DNA of 8,616 nt from Desulfotignum sp. (GTDB lineage Bacteria > Desulfobacterota > Desulfobacteria > Desulfobacterales > Desulfobacteraceae). Shown piece after piece: positions 5,833 through 8,616 of the stretch. The notes below the pieces were generated by a model that saw only the letters and a list, made by a program, of their open reading frames with translations, made no database searches and was not told where the DNA came from. Made by a program: the position numbers and the translations under genes. The stretch is taken from the NCBI GenBank assembly GCA_011390695.1, contig JAABRW010000112.1, forward strand, positions 1 to 8,616, written 5' to 3'. Every line of letters begins with the position of its first letter. The first letter of the stretch is position 1.

Positions 5833-6970
5833 GAAAAGGCTGTCTTTCCGGTATCAGGGAAAATTTATTCCTTTGTTTTTAAAAGAGCTGCTTATGGGGT
5901 TTTGTCTGGGGGCGGCCAATATTATTCCAGGGGTTTCGGGCGGAACCTTTCTGCTGGTTTTCAATATCTATGAACGGGTCTTTGCCATTTTGAACCGCAT
6001 CAATAAAACCTTTATATTTCAGACCGTGGATCTGGGAGTAAGATTTATAAGGTACCTGGGCCAAAAAGGCAGTACCCGCGCAATTGCGGCTTTTTTAGAA
6101 CAAAATGATTTTGCTTTTTTATGTAAGCTCATCACCGGGGCTGCCGCTGCTATTTTCGGACTTTCTTCTCTAATGACATACCTTCTGGTGCAGCATTTTT
6201 CTTTAACCTATGCATTCTTTTTCGGATTGATCCTGGTGTCCATTTTGATCCCGGCAAAGATGCTCAGGACCCTGCGGGTATATCTGATTCTTTTTGTATT
6301 CCTGGGGGCTGCCATGACAATGGCGGTTTACATGCAGGTCAACCCCTATGACAAGGTCAAACAAAAATCTGATTATTACCGGATCCAATATGAACTGGAG
6401 AAGATGGATAACACCCTGGATGGCGCAAAAAACAATCCGTTACTCTCCTCCGGCAGATATACGGTGCAGGAATATCTGTATGCCGGCCTGTGCGGTGCGA
6501 TATCCATTTCCGCAATGGTGCTGCCCGGTATCAGCGGCTCCCTGGTGCTTATTCTCATGGGGGCATATTTTGATGTACTTTCCGCGATTTCAGCGGTGAA
6601 ATATTTTCATCTGGACACCATGGTGTTTCTGGGTAGTTTTACACTGGGAATTGTGTTTGGCGGCCTGTTGTTCGCGCGGCTGGTGAATTATGTTCTCACA
6701 CGGTATTATGATGCCACCATGGCATTTCTTCTGGGCCTGATGGCAGGGTCCCTGTGGGCATTGTGGCCTTTTAAGCAGGTGATTGTTGTAAAGCAGCAGT
6801 ATGTAAAACTGGATGGTGCAGTCACCATTGTTGAAAATGTTCCGGTGTACACCAACGTCAATATCCTGCCAACTGCGGATGCGCAAATTCTATGGGCCGT
6901 TGGGCTGTTTCTTGCCGGCTGCGGCATCATGTACTGGTTCTGCCGCACCCAGGGGCGGGTTTCTCAGTAG
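5816..6970 (+). CDS. DUF368 membrane protein, probable undecaprenyl-phosphate translocase
   Basis: A polytopic inner-membrane protein, 384 residues. DUF368 has two inverted halves, each with a signature loop: [13 protein letters not shown] (32-44) and [15 protein letters not shown] (228-242). Hydrophobic segments lie at about 103-127, 131-147, 154-173, 222-258, 268-288, 302-316 and 358-375. Members (PopT in S. aureus; a V. cholerae member) are reported to return undecaprenyl phosphate across the membrane for peptidoglycan and other envelope synthesis, so I infer the same here. Hydrophilic stretches at about 174-216 and 325-355 join the segments and are the variable part. The start is ATG 5816 (17-bp overlap with pcm) or ATG 5825 (8-bp overlap, MDKKRLS); neither has a clear ribosome site, which fits coupling to pcm. 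The gene converges on the epmA-like gene 51 bp away. Confidence 0.9.
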   Translation: MGGMDKKRLSFRYQGKFIPLFLKELLMGFCLGAANIIPGVSGGTFLLVFNIYERVFAILNRINKTFIFQTVDLGVRFIRYLGQKGSTRAIAAFLEQNDFAFLCKLITGAAAAIFGLSSLMTYLLVQHFSLTYAFFFGLILVSILIPAKMLRTLRVYLILFVFLGAAMTMAVYMQVNPYDKVKQKSDYYRIQYELEKMDNTLDGAKNNPLLSSGRYTVQEYLYAGLCGAISISAMVLPGISGSLVLILMGAYFDVLSAISAVKYFHLDTMVFLGSFTLGIVFGGLLFARLVNYVLTRYYDATMAFLLGLMAGSLWALWPFKQVIVVKQQYVKLDGAVTIVENVPVYTNVNILPTADAQILWAVGLFLAGCGIMYWFCRTQGRVSQ

Positions 6971-7021
6971 CAGGGATTTATTTGTAAGCAAAGAGCGGGC
7001 AGCTGTTTCTCAACAGAAGAA

Positions 7022-7933
7022 TCAGCAGATCTCAGGGGTGAATGCCACCACATGGTCAATGCTGGCGGCATCGGCAAAAAGCATCACAAGCCGGTCAACA
7101 CCCAGGGAGATGCCCGCAGCCGGCGGCATGGCATCCAGCTCAGAAAGAAAGGTTTTTGGCAGGGGCAGCACTTGTCTTCCCTGACCGGCCCGTATCCGGT
7201 TTTCAGCATCAAACCGCCGGCTCTGGACCCGGGTGTCTGTTAGTTCGGTGAACCCGTTGGCCAGTTCAATGCCGGCCATATAAAATTCGCACCGCTCTGC
7301 CAGGTCCGGATTTCCGGGGCTCGGAGCTGCCAGGCTGGCCAGGGAGACCGGATAATCCATGAGAAAAACCGGCCGCTTCCTGCCCAGGCAGGGTTCCACC
7401 CCAAACCCCATAATCTCATGGAAACTGCCATCAGCCAGTGCCTGGTCACAGGATTTGGGGGCATGTCTTTCAAATGCCTGGTGCACGGTCATGCGGTCAA
7501 AAGGGGCGGCAAGATCCAGGGTAAGACCCTGGTAGGAGATGGACGAACCATACCCTAAACCTTCAGCGATATACCTTACCAGTGCCTGGCACTGGTCCAT
7601 GAGATCCAGGTAGGTCTCTCCAGTCCCATACCATTCCAGCAGGGTCAGCTCAGGCAGGTGCAGGTGCCCCCTTTCATTTTTCCGGAAACATTTGCAGATT
7701 TGAAATATTTTTGGATATCCCCTGGCCAGCAGCCGTTTCATGTAGAGTTCCGGGGATGCCATGAGAAATTGCCCGTCTGCGGTCACAGGATCAATGTGGG
7801 CTTCCGGAATGATGGCAGGGCTTTTCACGGGGGTTTCCACTTCCAGGTAACCGTGCAGGCCAAAAAAATCCCGCATGCGCTGTATCACACGGGATCTGGT
7901 TTCAAGGTGAATACCAATGCCGCTTTGTTTCAT
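7022..7933 (-). CDS. epmA: EF-P lysine ligase (EpmA/GenX/PoxA family)
   Basis: A LysRS-like class II enzyme without the anticodon-binding domain. In E. coli it attaches (R)-beta-lysine to a conserved lysine of elongation factor P, easing translation of polyproline stretches. The 303 residues here compare with 325 in E. coli. Motif 1 region is MRDFFGLHGYLEVETP (20-35). Motif 2 is FRKNERGHLHLPELTLLEWY (83-102, with R84 and E87). ELANGFTEL lies at 223-231, and motif 3 is GISLGVDRLVMLF (274-286). No OB-fold domain precedes the core, which separates it from true LysRS. Ser276 stands where E. coli EpmA has Ala298, by my recollection of that sequence. It lies 17 bp downstream of the deacetylase gene on the same strand and is probably cotranscribed. 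The start ATG has only a weak AGG nearby. epmB and efp are not in the window. Confidence 0.9.
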   Translation of the reverse strand: MKQSGIGIHLETRSRVIQRMRDFFGLHGYLEVETPVKSPAIIPEAHIDPVTADGQFLMASPELYMKRLLARGYPKIFQICKCFRKNERGHLHLPELTLLEWYGTGETYLDLMDQCQALVRYIAEGLGYGSSISYQGLTLDLAAPFDRMTVHQAFERHAPKSCDQALADGSFHEIMGFGVEPCLGRKRPVFLMDYPVSLASLAAPSPGNPDLAERCEFYMAGIELANGFTELTDTRVQSRRFDAENRIRAGQGRQVLPLPKTFLSELDAMPPAAGISLGVDRLVMLFADAASIDHVVAFTPEIC

Positions 7934-7950
7934 TGCCTGGACAGTCTATT

Positions 7951-8616
7951 CTATTTGGTATGGTAGGAATCCTTGGGCCGGTCCATCAGGAAAATACGGT
8001 CATAGGTGCCTGCAGGTGCGGATTCAAAAAATTCATACCCCTTTTCAACACAGGCTTTACAGGCATTGATGGGAATATGCACCCCCAGAATGTGAAGCCC
8101 CGGCATGGCCCTGGAATCAATTTCAAAGCTGCCGCCGCAGTCTCTGCATATTCTGACCCGCTCTTTCTGCCGTTCAAAGATATTGTCTGTGTCATAATAG
8201 ATTTCCCGGTGCCGCACCTGCAGTTCTCCGGGGGTGCCGGCAGCATCGCGCAGCTGAAGGCGCTGGGCCCAGAAGTTGTTGATCTGATCAACGGTTTTCT
8301 TGATCTTGTCGGTAATGCTCACAGACTGTTTGAGTTTTTCCGGGTTGTAATCAGGTTCCACCACCCCTGTGTAATCAATGCCGGCCATGGCCAGAATAAT
8401 ACCCAGGTTGACATAGGGCAGTGCCCCTTCTATGGCATATCCGCCCTCCAGCACCGCAATGTCGGGTTTTAACAGGGTGGTGAGCTGGGCATATCCCTGG
8501 GCGCAGAAATTCATATTGGTCAAGGGATCTGTGTAGTGGTTGTCCTGGCCGGCCGAGTTGACCACCAGATCCGGTTTGAACGCTTCCAGAACAGGGAGCA
8601 CACAATTGTTGATCAC
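7951..8616 (-). CDS. Histone deacetylase family protein with C-terminal CxxC extension, 5' end beyond edge
   Basis: The C-terminal 221 or so residues of a zinc-dependent deacetylase (arginase/deacetylase fold). Bacterial relatives act on acetylated small molecules such as polyamines, or on proteins; the substrate here is unknown. Visible landmarks, numbered from the edge, are FKPDLVVNSAGQDNHYTDPL (13-32), with D25 the expected zinc ligand, and AVLEGGY (54-60), with Y60 the expected transition-state tyrosine. The first zinc-ligand motifs lie outside. After about residue 90 comes a helical linker, then C157xxC160 and C186xxC189, which probably form a small zinc ribbon or knuckle. This extension is not part of the core deacetylase fold. 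The TAG stop is at 7951-7953. The GTG at 8616 is only an in-frame codon at the edge, not the true start. Confidence 0.88.
   Translation of the reverse strand: MINNCVLPVLEAFKPDLVVNSAGQDNHYTDPLTNMNFCAQGYAQLTTLLKPDIAVLEGGYAIEGALPYVNLGIILAMAGIDYTGVVEPDYNPEKLKQSVSITDKIKKTVDQINNFWAQRLQLRDAAGTPGELQVRHREIYYDTDNIFERQKERVRICRDCGGSFEIDSRAMPGLHILGVHIPINACKACVEKGYEFFESAPAGTYDRIFLMDRPKDSYHTK

Noticed and set aside
7003..7016. CTGTT-TCTC-AACAG as a terminator between the convergent DUF368 and epmA genes
   Set aside because: Only a 5-bp AT-leaning stem with no T-run on either strand; too weak to call.
7933..8472. 179-codon plus-strand ORF opposite the deacetylase
   Set aside because: It is the antisense of a recognised deacetylase and has no motif of its own.

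Overview
The window reads as ordinary chromosomal DNA of a Gram-negative, probably anaerobic, bacterium. Desulfobacterota, such as a Desulfobacter- or Desulfotignum-like sulfate reducer, is my best guess. That guess is an inference from gene types, about 50% GC and general protein character; no marker gene settles it. No tRNA, rRNA, CRISPR array, insertion sequence or phage gene is visible.

Layout. Positions 1-2069 (minus strand) hold serS (seryl-tRNA synthetase) followed by thrC (threonine synthase, cut by the left edge). The two overlap by 11 bp and look like one operon. A 176-bp divergent promoter region separates serS from a plus-strand 5-formyltetrahydrofolate cyclo-ligase-like gene (2246-2833). 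That gene converges, with only 6 bp between, on a small minus-strand gene of unknown function (2840-3067) that has a very good ribosome binding site. Positions 3068-3450 are a 383-bp gap, the only long non-coding stretch. It holds a candidate promoter, several small hairpins or dyads, direct repeats and a doubtful 51-codon ORF ending in Cys-rich GCTPGYCL.

From 3451 to 6970 three plus-strand genes follow: a cobalamin-binding-type radical SAM enzyme with an unusual CX4CX2C cluster motif, pcm (protein-L-isoaspartate methyltransferase), and a DUF368 membrane protein of the undecaprenyl-phosphate translocase family that overlaps the end of pcm. Converging from the right edge on the minus strand are a histone-deacetylase-family protein with a C-terminal CxxC...CxxC extension (5' end outside the window) and, 17 bp downstream, an epmA-type EF-P lysine ligase (7022-7933).

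Functionally this is mostly housekeeping: translation (SerRS, EpmA), amino-acid and folate metabolism, protein repair, envelope lipid-carrier recycling and a deacetylase. The element with most room for novelty is the radical SAM gene with its structured upstream region. I do not see a convincing multi-gene novel system.
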